Positions 6,887 through 13,785 of a DNA stretch of 14,725 nucleotides are shown here, one piece after another. The DNA is from an uncultured Arthrobacter sp. (GTDB taxonomy: Bacteria > Actinomycetota > Actinomycetes > Actinomycetales > Micrococcaceae), in the NCBI GenBank assembly GCA_937873245.1, contig CALMVY010000345.1, positions 1-14,725 of the forward strand, in the 5' to 3' direction. Below the pieces are notes generated by a model. That model was not told the origin of the DNA. It did no database searches and was given only the letters and a program-made list of their open reading frames with translations. Both the position numbers and the translations under genes were made by a program. The number at the start of each line of letters is the position of its first letter. Position 1 is the stretch's first letter.

Positions 6887-7459
6887 CTACGGCAGCCGCG
6901 ACGGGCGCAGCAGGCTGGGCGTGCCGGCGAGAGCAGGGTCCAGCGGCACCGGGCTGACCAGCACGGCCGGGCCGCGGTGCAGGAGGCCGTCCGACAGCGG
7001 CTGGCAGCGCACGCCTCCCCGCCCGCGCATTGCGGCGTGCGCTCCGGGGGCGAGCATCTGGTCCATCCAGGCACACGGGTGGGCCGGCCGACCCGCCCGG
7101 AGCCGCACCAGATCCCCGCCTGACTCCAGGGCGAAGTCGTGGCCCAGCAGGGGAGCCAGGTGGGCGCCCCGGAGGACCACATTGCGCCGGGTCAGCAGCG
7201 GGTCAAACGGCCCGACGCCGAGCTCCGCGGACATCGCCTCCAGGGCTTCGGCCGCGAGCAGGGTGACGGCCGCGTCCATGTGCGCCGCCTTGCCGAAAAA
7301 CCGGTCGCCCACGATCCCCTTGCCGGCCACCAGCTCCACCCGGTCCGCGTCCGTCGTGGGGACGTCGGCTGCACCCTCGCGGGCGCGGCCGAAGTACGCA
7401 TGCGCGGGCGACACGAGGAGGTGCAAAATCTCGACGTCGTATGTGTAGCTTGCCGTCAT
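6887..7459 (-). CDS. MOSC-domain protein
   Basis: 190-aa protein of the MOSC family (molybdenum cofactor sulfurase C-terminal-like; the wider family includes YiiM and MOSC proteins that act on sulfur or N-hydroxylated substrates). Family landmarks are GKGIVGDRFFG at residues 46-56, RRNVVLRG at 91-98 and HPCAWMDQM at 127-135, whose Cys129 is the invariant cysteine expected to bind the cofactor or sulfur. There is no fused ferredoxin or NifS-like domain, so it is a stand-alone MOSC protein. The ATG at 7459 has GGAGGA about 12 nt upstream. It is the first gene of a pair with the MarR regulator. Confidence 0.9.
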   Translation of the reverse strand: MTASYTYDVEILHLLVSPAHAYFGRAREGAADVPTTDADRVELVAGKGIVGDRFFGKAAHMDAAVTLLAAEALEAMSAELGVGPFDPLLTRRNVVLRGAHLAPLLGHDFALESGGDLVRLRAGRPAHPCAWMDQMLAPGAHAAMRGRGGVRCQPLSDGLLHRGPAVLVSPVPLDPALAGTPSLLRPSRLP

Positions 7460-7551
7460 GTCCCCAAACTATCCTCCCCGGCAGCGGACGGCACGCCGGC
7501 GCCGGAAGCGATTCCCGGCCCGTCCGGGCACGGGCCGTCTCGGGACGATCA

Positions 7552-7606
7552 GGAAGCCCGCCCGCAACACAATCGCCGCACCGGCCGTGCTGCGGGCGGG
7601 GCTTCC
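7552..7606. other. Long hairpin in the MOSC/SnoaL divergent region
   Basis: GGAAGCCC-GCCCGCA (7552-7566) pairs with TGCGGGCGGGGCTTCC (7591-7606), a 15-bp stem with one bulged base and a 24-nt loop. It ends 33 bp before the ATG at 7640. No gene ends here, because the flanking genes diverge. It is therefore either a structured leader or operator for the plus-strand gene, or the terminator of an unannotated short transcript. Confidence 0.5.
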
Positions 7607-7639
7607 TCCTATGGCGCAAACCACGAGTCCGGGAGCACA

Positions 7640-8047
7640 ATGCGAGACATCAACGGAGAGGACGTGGGGACTGTGGAATCTGCAAACGAGAACGTGGTCA
7701 AACGGCTGGTCGGGTGCCTCAATGACCGTCGGGTTGAGCTCATGGATGAACTGTTCCACGAGGACGCCGTGATGCACTGGCCGCAATCCGGAGAACTCGT
7801 CCGCGGCGCCGAGAACCGGAGGGCCATCTACAACGCCTTCCCGCAGCTGCCGACCATCACGCCCCGCAGGCTGGTCAGCGGCGGGGACCTGGTGGTCCTC
7901 GAGGCATCACTGGACTACGAGGGTCCGACGTACGAAACGGTCTTTATCTTCGAATTCCGGGACGGCAAGATTGCCACGGAAACGGCGTACTGGAGTGAGG
8001 CCTTCGAGGCGCCGGCCTGGCGTGCCCAGTGGGTTGAAAAAACCTAG
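7640..8047 (+). CDS. SnoaL-like / NTF2-fold protein
   Basis: 135-aa protein of the NTF2/SnoaL cone fold, which includes small isomerases, polyketide cyclases and many binding proteins. Visible pattern: helix NENVVKRLVGCLNDRRVELM (16-35), ELFHEDAVMHWPQSGELVRG (37-56), the adjacent helix NRRAIYNAF (59-67), then strands ending in TVFIFEFRDGKIATETAYW (100-118). There is no fused domain. The ATG at 7640 has GGGAG 6 nt upstream. A GTG at 7673 (MESANENVV) fits the usual family length slightly better and cannot be excluded. Substrate unknown. It lies 23 bp before the DUF6221 gene on the same strand. Confidence 0.85.
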   Translation: MRDINGEDVGTVESANENVVKRLVGCLNDRRVELMDELFHEDAVMHWPQSGELVRGAENRRAIYNAFPQLPTITPRRLVSGGDLVVLEASLDYEGPTYETVFIFEFRDGKIATETAYWSEAFEAPAWRAQWVEKT

Positions 8048-8070
8048 CGAGGAGATCAGGGTCGGATGCA

Positions 8071-8427
8071 ATGATGGTCGGCATGAATATCGTGGAGTTT
8101 CTGGAAGCGCGCATCGCGGAGGAAGAAGCAGCGATCCGCGATGGCATGTTCGTTCTCGGTACGTCGGATCTCCCGGAAGACAGAAGCGACGGCAAGGGTT
8201 CCCTGGGCGAGCGGATGGAGGAGGAGTGCGCGCAGAAAAGGGCCATCATCGCCAGCTGGAAACAAGCTGCCGCCGCCGAAGGAATCGAGGATCCCGCGGA
8301 CGCTGAGGGGACGGTTGCCGTCGCCCGCCGGGCCATGCTGACCATATTGGCCGGGTCCTATCGGGAGCACCCGGACTACGATCCGGGGTGGTCGCCGGAT
8401 CTGCCCACCGACGTGCCGGCTGAATAG
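8071..8427 (+). CDS. DUF6221-like protein
   Basis: 118-aa acidic cytoplasmic protein. The N-terminal helix IVEFLEARIAEEEAA, the central KRAIIASWK helix and the C-terminal SYREHPDYDPGW signature match what I remember of actinobacterial DUF6221 proteins ('...FLxARLxEDExxA ... KRxIVxxH ... LAxPYxDHPDYxxxW'). Those are of unknown function and often found near mobile or phage genes. Three ATGs are possible (8071, 8074, 8083); 8083 (MNIVEFLEARI) starts right at the conserved part, but none has a strong ribosome site. It probably shares a transcript with the SnoaL-like gene. Confidence 0.77.
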   Translation: MMVGMNIVEFLEARIAEEEAAIRDGMFVLGTSDLPEDRSDGKGSLGERMEEECAQKRAIIASWKQAAAAEGIEDPADAEGTVAVARRAMLTILAGSYREHPDYDPGWSPDLPTDVPAE

Positions 8428-8488
8428 CCCGGCGACATTGCAAGAGTACTGCCCGGATGACCCGCCGGAGGCGTCAAGTGGCACGTGC

Positions 8489-8504
8489 CCGGGCGGCCGC
8501 CCGG
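8489..8504. repeat. Perfect 16-bp palindrome upstream of the DM13 gene
   Basis: CCGGGCGGCCGCCCGG is self-complementary and lies 33 bp before the ATG at 8537. It could be an operator, part of a terminator for the upstream pair (stop at 8427), or chance in very GC-rich DNA. Confidence 0.4.
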
Positions 8505-8536
8505 AACTTCGTTATCCGCCCGGTCGTTCCAAGGTC

Positions 8537-9070
8537 ATGATCAGGCGTTTCGGTATTCCGGCTGCCGTCCTCCTGGCCGCCATGGCAATCGCCGTCGTGC
8601 TGTATCTGTTCCAGCCGTGGCGGATCTTCACGAGCTCAACCGTGAGCGAGGACGTGCCGACCGTTCTCCCGCAGACCAGCCAGCCCGCGGGGCCCTCCGA
8701 CGAGCCCACACCACCCGCCCCGCGTGAACTCGCCACGGGCCAATTGATCAGCCATGAACATTCCAGCTCCGGAGCCGTGAAAATCATCGAGCTTCCCGAC
8801 GGGAGCCGCATCCTGAGGTTCGAAGGGCTCGATACCTCCGACGGTCCGGACCTCCGGGTGTGGCTCAGCGACGCCCCGGTGATCGAAGGACCGGCCGGCT
8901 GGTACCTCTTCGATGACGGGGCGCACCTCGATCTGGGTGCGCTCAAGGCCAACAAGGGCGATCAGAACTATGAGATCCCGCCCGGAACGAACCTGGCCAA
9001 CTACAGCTCCGTCAGTATCTGGTGCGCTCGATTCGCGGTCTCCTTTGCCGCCGCCGAGCTGACGGGTTAG
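8537..9070 (+). CDS. Membrane-anchored DM13-domain protein
   Basis: 177-aa protein with an N-terminal transmembrane/signal-anchor segment (residues ~7-26, IPAAVLLAAMAIAVVLYLF). A Pro/Ser/Thr-rich linker (~35-63) follows, then an extracytoplasmic DM13 domain (~66-174). DM13 hallmarks are GAVKIIELPDGSRILRFEG (79-97), GPDLRVWLS (103-111), LGALKANKGDQNYEIP (133-148) and SIWCARFAVSFAAAEL (160-175). Cys163 is the conserved cysteine thought to take part in redox or electron transfer in this family. No partner redox domain is fused. The ATG at 8537 places the hydrophobic segment correctly; the frame is open to 8438, but that extension is Pro/Arg-rich and unconvincing. Confidence 0.87.
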   Translation: MIRRFGIPAAVLLAAMAIAVVLYLFQPWRIFTSSTVSEDVPTVLPQTSQPAGPSDEPTPPAPRELATGQLISHEHSSSGAVKIIELPDGSRILRFEGLDTSDGPDLRVWLSDAPVIEGPAGWYLFDDGAHLDLGALKANKGDQNYEIPPGTNLANYSSVSIWCARFAVSFAAAELTG

Positions 9071-9098
9071 GACTGCCGGGCCGGCCTACCGGAGGGGG

Positions 9099-9521
9099 CT
9101 AGTCCGCGGACGGCCGCTTACGCTGCAGTTTCGTCGCCGCCCGCTGTCCCTTGGCCGCGAGGCGGCGCTGCTGCGATCCCCGGGTGGGTTTGGTCGCCCG
9201 GCGGCGGGCAGCTTCGGGGGCGAGGCCGTCCGCCACAAGGTTGGCAAGCTTGGCCAGGGCCATCTCGCGGTTGCGCAGCTGGGAGCGCCGTTCGGAAGCG
9301 GTCACGGTGATCACCCCCGCGACGAGGCGCCGTCCGAGCCGTGTGGCCAGCAGCAGCCGTTGCTCTTCCGAAAGCGCCGCTGAGGCGGCGACATTCCAGG
9401 AGAGTTCGACGCGGCTGTCCGACGTGTTGACGTGCTGGCCGCCGGGCCCGGACGAGCGCGAGAACCGCCAGCCGAGTTCCGACGCGGGAATCGTGAGCGC
9501 GGGTGACACCTCCAGATCCAT
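9099..9521 (-). CDS. arfB: ArfB-type peptidyl-tRNA hydrolase (ribosome rescue)
   Basis: 140-aa class-I release-factor-like hydrolase that frees peptides from ribosomes stalled without a stop codon. The catalytic loop RSSGPGGQHVN carries GGQ at residues 27-29. The following SRVELSWNV and the basic tail (from ~105, ending KGQRAATKLQRKRPSAD) match ArfB/YaeJ, whose tail enters the empty mRNA channel. Length and the single domain fit ArfB and not full release factors. The start at 9521 (MDLEVSPAL) is the family start; the frame is open to 9647 but that extension is not conserved-looking. No ribosome site precedes this ATG. It is divergent from galT, 112 bp apart. Confidence 0.92.
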   Translation of the reverse strand: MDLEVSPALTIPASELGWRFSRSSGPGGQHVNTSDSRVELSWNVAASAALSEEQRLLLATRLGRRLVAGVITVTASERRSQLRNREMALAKLANLVADGLAPEAARRRATKPTRGSQQRRLAAKGQRAATKLQRKRPSAD

Positions 9522-9620
9522 GGAACTAGCGTTGCACGATATTGGCCGGTTCACCGCCGGGGGCGAGCCCGGCGTCTGGCGGGCCTCGCCTAGCGGGCCG
9601 TCGTGGCTGATCAGCTCGTG

Positions 9621-9633
9621 TACAACTGAAACT
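9621..9633 (+). promoter_or_regulatory. Possible -10 box for a leaderless galT mRNA
   Basis: TACAAC at 9621-9626 ends 7 nt before the galT ATG. No Shine-Dalgarno-like sequence precedes that ATG. Together these suggest that transcription starts at or beside the ATG, as often occurs in actinobacteria. No good -35 is visible. Confidence 0.3.
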
Positions 9634-10755
9634 ATGACGCGAACCACGACAACACGGCTGGCCGACGGCCGCGAGATTCTCTATTTTGATGACGCCGGGT
9701 CCGCCGAGCGGCCCGCCGCCTCCCTCGTGGACCACCGCGAGCTGCCCGCCCGCCCCGAACCGGGCCAGCTGCGCTTCGATGCGCTCAGCGGCGAATGGGT
9801 CGCCGTCGCCGCGCACCGGCAGTCGCGCACGCACCTGCCGCCGGCGGACCAGTGCCCCATCTGCCCGACGACGCCGGCCAACCGGACCGAGATCCCGGCG
9901 CCGGACTACGACGTCGCCGTCTTTGAGAACCGCTTCCCCTCCCTGGGTCCGGCCACCCACGACGTCCCTCCAGCGCCCGGCTGGGGGACCACGGCCCCCG
10001 CCGTTGGCCGCTGCGAAGTGGTGGCCTTCACCCCGCAGCACACCGGGTCCTTCGCGGAACTGGGCTGGCAACGCACCCGCACGGTGATTGATGCCTGGGC
10101 CCACCGGACGGAGGCGCTCAGCGCGCTGCCCGGTATCCAGCAGGTCTTCCCGTTCGAAAACCGCGGCGCCGAGATCGGCGTCACCCTGCACCATCCGCAC
10201 GGGCAGATCTACGCCTACCCGTACGTCACGCCCCGCGCCGCGGTCTTGGCGGCGGCCGCCGGCGCCTACTCTGCCGCGTCCGACGGCGGGGCGACACTCA
10301 CGTCCTCGCTGCTGCGGGCTGAACGCCATGACGGCAGCCGTATGGTGCTCGAAGGCGAACACTTCAGCGCCTACGTCCCCTTTGCGGCCCGCTGGCCCCT
10401 GGAAGTCCACCTCGTCCCGCACCGCCGGGTCCCCGACCTCGCAGCGCTGGACGGTGCCGAACGAGACGAGCTGGCGGAGCTTTATCCGGAGCTGCTGAAG
10501 CGCTTCGACGCCCTCTACCCGACGCCCACCCCCTACATCGCGGCCTGGCACCAGGCGCCGCTGGAGCCGGGCCTCCGCCGGGACGGCCACCTGCACCTGC
10601 AGCTCACGTCTCCGCGCCGCGCCGCGGACAAGCTCAAGTACCTGGCCGGCTCCGAAGCCGCGATGGGGGCCTTCATCAGCGACACCACACCGGAGTCCGT
10701 GGCCGCCCGGCTGCGGGAACTGGCCAGGGCTGTTCCAGCCGCGCGTCCTTCCTGA
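9634..10755 (+). CDS. galT: Galactose-1-phosphate uridylyltransferase
   Basis: 373-aa enzyme of the Leloir pathway: swaps UMP between UDP-glucose and galactose-1-phosphate in the cytoplasm. It belongs to the HIT superfamily. LHHPHGQIYAYPY at 185-197 contains the His-Pro-His motif, with His189 as the uridylylated nucleophile. CPIC at 74-77 supplies zinc cysteines, and His136 and His187 are likely remaining metal ligands. FENRFPSLG (97-105) and FPFENRGAEIGVT (172-184) are typical galT segments, and the second HIT half spans ~240-345. Length is normal. The ATG at 9634 is chosen because the conserved N-terminus begins there; the much longer open frame upstream is antisense to arfB. No galK or galE is adjacent. 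Confidence 0.94.
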   Translation: MTRTTTTRLADGREILYFDDAGSAERPAASLVDHRELPARPEPGQLRFDALSGEWVAVAAHRQSRTHLPPADQCPICPTTPANRTEIPAPDYDVAVFENRFPSLGPATHDVPPAPGWGTTAPAVGRCEVVAFTPQHTGSFAELGWQRTRTVIDAWAHRTEALSALPGIQQVFPFENRGAEIGVTLHHPHGQIYAYPYVTPRAAVLAAAAGAYSAASDGGATLTSSLLRAERHDGSRMVLEGEHFSAYVPFAARWPLEVHLVPHRRVPDLAALDGAERDELAELYPELLKRFDALYPTPTPYIAAWHQAPLEPGLRRDGHLHLQLTSPRRAADKLKYLAGSEAAMGAFISDTTPESVAARLRELARAVPAARPS

Positions 10756-10757
10756 CG

Positions 10758-10815
10758 TCGACTGCTCCGTAACGGCCCTTTTGAGCCCCCAAAACGGCGG
10801 TTGCGGAGCAGTCGA
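10758..10815. terminator. Bidirectional terminator between galT and a DUF202 gene
   Basis: A perfect 12-bp repeat (TCGACTGCTCCG at 10758-10769, complement at 10804-10815) encloses a second imperfect stem (AACGGCCCTTTTG pairing with CAAAACGGCGGTT). The inner stem carries T-runs in both directions. It begins 3 bp after the galT stop and ends 8 bp before the stop of the convergent gene, so it can serve both. Confidence 0.82.
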
Positions 10816-10822
10816 TGCATTA

Positions 10823-11167
10823 CTACTGCAGCGGCAGGAACGCCACGGTGTAGATGCCGAGGGCGGCGAGGACCACGACGCTGCCGGCAATGGCCGCCGT
10901 CGCCCTGACGTTCGCGGTCATCGCCGCCCCACTGATGCCGCTGGCGGCGCGGTGGTAGCGGCGTCGCTGCGTGAGGACGATGCCCAGGGCGACCAGCAGC
11001 GATGCCGCCACAAGGGTGCCCGCAAACCAGCCGTAGTGGGGCATCCAGCGCAGGAAAATGCAGGCCGCCGTGACCAGCGTCAGGGCGGTCCGCCGCCAGG
11101 CGAGGTCCGTCCGTTCGGGCTGGAGTCCAGGGTCGTTGTGGACCGCCGCCGGCCTGGTGCGTGCCAT
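10823..11167 (-). CDS. DUF202 membrane protein (second of a pair)
   Basis: 114-aa membrane protein with three hydrophobic segments (~27-42, 46-66, 88-110). PERTDLAWRRTALTL at residues 17-31 is the DUF202 signature (Arg-Thr-x-Leu-Ala-Trp-x-Arg-Thr) just before the first membrane helix. Function is unknown; the family includes YidG/YidH-like proteins and the DUF202 regions of vacuolar transporter chaperones. The ATG lies 2 bp after the TAG of the larger DUF202 gene upstream, so the two are translated together and probably form one membrane complex. Normal length for the short members. Confidence 0.88.
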   Translation of the reverse strand: MARTRPAAVHNDPGLQPERTDLAWRRTALTLVTAACIFLRWMPHYGWFAGTLVAASLLVALGIVLTQRRRYHRAASGISGAAMTANVRATAAIAGSVVVLAALGIYTVAFLPLQ

Positions 11168-11169
11168 GG

Positions 11170-11709
11170 CTAGGCCGGCCGCCAGATCACGAAGACGATC
11201 AGCACGGCCGCGACGAGGGCGCCGCCGGCTGCCAGGATGGGGGCGATCAGGGGCGCCGGGAGCGGAGCCTGGCGCCGCATGGCACGTTCCACATTGAGCC
11301 AGCGAAAGAATGCGCCACCACCGGTCACCAGCCCCAGCAGGAGCAACAGCACTGCCACGGTCTTGCGGATTTCCGGAGAGAACAGCTCCGACGTGAAGGC
11401 CTCGACGGCGATGCCGCCGGCCACCATCGCCAGCGAGGTCCGGATCCAGGCCAGGAACGTGCGCTCGTTGGCAAGGGTGAACCGGGGATCCGGTTCGGTC
11501 CCGCCGCCCAGGGCCCAGGCCGAGAACCTGTGCCGGCCCCTGTCCGGCTCCTTCGCGGCGGCGTTCGCCCCGGTGCCGGTGCCGGTGCCGGTGCCGGTGC
11601 CGGTGCCGGTGCCTGTCCCGGTGCCGGTCCCGGCCGGGGACTGGGCGGGGCCGCCAAGTGCCTCGCGGCCGGTGCGTGACGTGTCGGGTGTCTCGTCGTG
11701 TGCGGTCAT
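11170..11709 (-). CDS. DUF202 (YidH-like) membrane protein with Gly-Thr repeat
   Basis: 179-aa protein. The N-terminal cytoplasmic region carries a (Gly-Thr)10-Gly tract (residues 27-47). Then FTLANERTFLAWIRTSLAM (77-95), the YidH/DUF202 signature, runs into membrane helix 1 (~88-106). Helices 2 (~117-134) and 3 (~153-176) follow. Function unknown. The pairing of a longer YidH-like and a shorter DUF202 protein, with 2 bp between them, is a common arrangement in bacteria. The Gly-Thr tract is encoded by a hexanucleotide tandem repeat and probably varies in length without breaking the frame. The upstream sequence has only a weak purine run before the ATG. Confidence 0.9.
   Translation of the reverse strand: MTAHDETPDTSRTGREALGGPAQSPAGTGTGTGTGTGTGTGTGTGTGANAAAKEPDRGRHRFSAWALGGGTEPDPRFTLANERTFLAWIRTSLAMVAGGIAVEAFTSELFSPEIRKTVAVLLLLLGLVTGGGAFFRWLNVERAMRRQAPLPAPLIAPILAAGGALVAAVLIVFVIWRPA
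11572..11631. repeat. GGTGCC hexanucleotide tandem repeat
   Basis: Ten 6-bp units on the plus strand: seven perfect GGTGCC copies (11572-11613), then TGTCCC, GGTGCC and GGTCCC. It lies inside the DUF202 gene and encodes alternating Thr and Gly on the minus strand. Slippage changes the count by whole Gly-Thr pairs, so frame is kept. Confidence 0.95.
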
Positions 11710-11773
11710 AGTGCTTTCAGGATGTCACCTAGGGAGGCGTTTCCGCACTTCAGCGGCAACGGCGGCCGGTACC

Positions 11774-12283
11774 TCAGTTATGAACGGCCGCAAACAGGTT
11801 CAGGCTCGCGGAGAACACCAGCCACGAAACGTAGGGCAGCATCAGCAGCCCGGCTGTCCTGCTGATCGGCCCGAAGTGGAGGACAGCCAAGGTTGCCGCC
11901 ACGGCATGGGCCCCGAGCACAACGAGGGCCAGCCACAGCGCCGCGGTCCCCAGCATCGGGTACAGGCCGAAGAACATCAGCGGCCACGCCAGGTTCAGCA
12001 GCAGGAGAACGCCGTAGACCTTGAGCGCAGCCCTGCGCGGGAAGTGCCGCTGCCGCCACACCAGCCACACCGCCACAGCCGCGGCCGCGTAGAGCACCAG
12101 CCACACAGAGCCGAAAATCCACCCGGGCGGTGTCCACGGCGCCTTGTCGGCCAAGGCGTACCACGTGCCGTTCATCCGGATCGGCAGCGAGCCCAGCAGC
12201 GACACCAGCCAGGACGCCGCCAGGAAGCCGATCAATGCCGGGCCCTGCCGCTGCCAGGGTCGATCGCCGGGAATCGCGGGACG
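11774..12283 (-). CDS. tspO: TspO/MBR (tryptophan-rich sensory) protein, 5' end missing
   Basis: About 169 codons of a five-helix TspO/MBR membrane protein, which binds porphyrins and related ligands. Landmarks: an N-terminal helix around PALIGFLAASWLVSLLG, ADKAPWTPPGWIFGSVW (the WxPP family signature), LNLAWPLMFFG and the C-terminal LPYVSWLVFSASLNLFAAVHN. The C-terminus is intact. At the 5' end the likely native sequence (RPAIPGDRPWQRQ) is reached, but no ATG, GTG or TTG lies near it. Upstream codons read antisense through the conjugation ATPase until ATG 13375. The gene therefore lost its first few codons at a join near 12281-12290. Whether that is natural or an assembly error cannot be told here. 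Confidence 0.83.
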   Translation of the reverse strand, partial: RPAIPGDRPWQRQGPALIGFLAASWLVSLLGSLPIRMNGTWYALADKAPWTPPGWIFGSVWLVLYAAAAVAVWLVWRQRHFPRRAALKVYGVLLLLNLAWPLMFFGLYPMLGTAALWLALVVLGAHAVAATLAVLHFGPISRTAGLLMLPYVSWLVFSASLNLFAAVHN

Positions 12284-12286
12284 CGG

Positions 12287-13726
12287 GGGAACTTCTTCAA
12301 CGTTGGCGGGGGAGGGGCTGCGGCCCTGGTCCCGGCGGTACGTGAATACCGTGGGACCACAGTGCAGGTCTGCGGGCTGTGGCCATTTTCCTCGGGTACG
12401 TCCTCGCCCATGGTCGGTGTTCCGTTGGGCCGGCACGAGGAAACACAGGCCACGGTCTGCTGTGATCCGATCAGCTGGTTCCAGCGTGCCCACCTGATTT
12501 CCAACCCCTCCGCGTTCATCCTCGGCAAACCCGGTCTGGGCAAGTCCACGCTCGTGCGCCGCATGATGCTGGGCCTCTCCGGCCAGGGCGTCCATCCCCT
12601 CGTTCTTGGGGACCTGAAGGGCGAACACGTGGATGCCATTAGCGCCATTGGCGGGCAGGTCATCGAACTCGGCCGGGGACGGGGCTACCTGAACATCCTC
12701 GATCCGGGACAGGCCATTGAGGTCGCCCAGCTCCTCGAGGAGCGCGGACACCACGAAGCGGCCGTCCGGGTCCGGGCCGATGCCCACGGCCGGCGCCTGA
12801 ACATGGTCGTTTCCCTCATCACGATCAGCCGGAACAACCCGCCCACGGATCAGGAACAGACCATTTTGGACCGCGCCCTGCGCGTCCTCGATGACTCCTT
12901 CGAGGGCGTTCCGGTCCTGAAAGACCTGCTCGACGTCATCATCGCCGCCCCGGACGAGCTGCGCCAGGTTGCACTGGACCGCGGCGACATGAACGTCTAC
13001 CTGCAGGAAACCCGGGCACTGGAAGCAACCCTGTTGGGCCTGACCGGAGGCGGGAAGCTCGGAGAAATCTTCTCCCGGCACACCACCAACCCCATGATGC
13101 GCGACCGCGCCGTGGTCTTCGATGTCTCCAGCATTGACGAGACCGAAACCGACCTCCAAGCTGCAATTCTGCTCGCGTGCTGGTCCTACGGATTCGGCAC
13201 CGTCAACGTCGCCAACGCCCTCGCCGACGCCGGTCTGGAACCGCGCCGGAACTACTTCGTCGTCCTGGACGAGCTGTGGCGGGCGCTGCGCGCCGGTAAA
13301 GGCATGGTGGACCGGGTGGACGCCCTGACCCGTTTGAACCGCTCCGTGGGTGTCGGTCAGATAATGATTTCCCACACGATGTCCGACCTGCTGGCGCTGC
13401 CGGCGGAAGAGGACCGGATGAAAGCCCGCGGCTTCGTGGAACGCTCCGGCATGGTGATCTGCGGTGGCCTCCCGGCCTCGGAAATGCCGTTGCTGACCTC
13501 GGCCATCCCGTTGTCGGGTGAGGAGCAGCAGAAGCTCATCTCCTGGCAGGACCCGCCCGCCTGGGACTCACGCGGGCTCGACGTCGAACCTCCCGGACGT
13601 GGGAAGTTCCTGATCAAGGTCGGCGGCCGCCCCGGCATCCCCGTCCAGATCGGTCTAACTTCCATCGAGGCCTCCCTGAACGACACCAACAAGCGCTGGC
13701 ACGCCAACAGTGAGAAGTTCGCGTGA
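12287..13726 (+). CDS. VirB4/TraC-like conjugation ATPase, N-terminus missing
   Basis: About 479 codons of an actinobacterial type IV secretion/conjugation ATPase. Expected role: energising DNA transfer at the cell membrane. Recognisable parts: FFNVGGGGAAALVPAVREY (12293 on), TVQVCGLWPFSSGTSSPMVG, the Walker A GKPGLGKST (12524-12550), GDLKGEH shortly after, and the Walker B VVLDELW (13259-13279). SVGVGQIMISHTMSDLL is a sensor-like segment and NDTNKRWH lies near the C-terminus. The first in-frame ATG (12410) falls inside conserved sequence, so the true start and N-terminal domain lie upstream and are absent. Upstream sequence is instead tspO. Normal neighbours (PrgI-like, SCO6880-like, relaxase) are not in the window. 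Confidence 0.85.
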   Translation, partial: GNFFNVGGGGAAALVPAVREYRGTTVQVCGLWPFSSGTSSPMVGVPLGRHEETQATVCCDPISWFQRAHLISNPSAFILGKPGLGKSTLVRRMMLGLSGQGVHPLVLGDLKGEHVDAISAIGGQVIELGRGRGYLNILDPGQAIEVAQLLEERGHHEAAVRVRADAHGRRLNMVVSLITISRNNPPTDQEQTILDRALRVLDDSFEGVPVLKDLLDVIIAAPDELRQVALDRGDMNVYLQETRALEATLLGLTGGGKLGEIFSRHTTNPMMRDRAVVFDVSSIDETETDLQAAILLACWSYGFGTVNVANALADAGLEPRRNYFVVLDELWRALRAGKGMVDRVDALTRLNRSVGVGQIMISHTMSDLLALPAEEDRMKARGFVERSGMVICGGLPASEMPLLTSAIPLSGEEQQKLISWQDPPAWDSRGLDVEPPGRGKFLIKVGGRPGIPVQIGLTSIEASLNDTNKRWHANSEKFA

Positions 13727-13785
13727 ATTTTGACGCTTTTGGCGTGAACTTGAGCATGCCCGGGGGCTGCGGCGGGTGTTGGTGC

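Noticed and set aside
9526..10890. 454-aa minus-strand open frame opposite galT
   Set aside because: Mirror frame of galT, Gly/Arg-rich, without motifs.
11572..11631. CRISPR-like array
   Set aside because: The unit is only 6 bp with no spacers; it is a coding microsatellite.
11237..12286. Plus-strand open frame continuous with the conjugation ATPase, giving an apparent 829-aa protein
   Set aside because: It runs antisense to the YidH-like and tspO genes, is low-complexity (Pro-Val repeat, Arg/Gln-rich) and has no domain. It is a GC-bias shadow frame.
12250..12320. Insertion sequence or att site at the tspO/ATPase join
   Set aside because: No terminal inverted repeats, target-site duplication, tRNA gene or integrase is visible on either side.
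12284..13375. Minus-strand frame extending TspO to 533 aa
   Set aside because: It is antisense to the Walker A/B-bearing ATPase and resembles no protein; only the part below 12284 is TspO.
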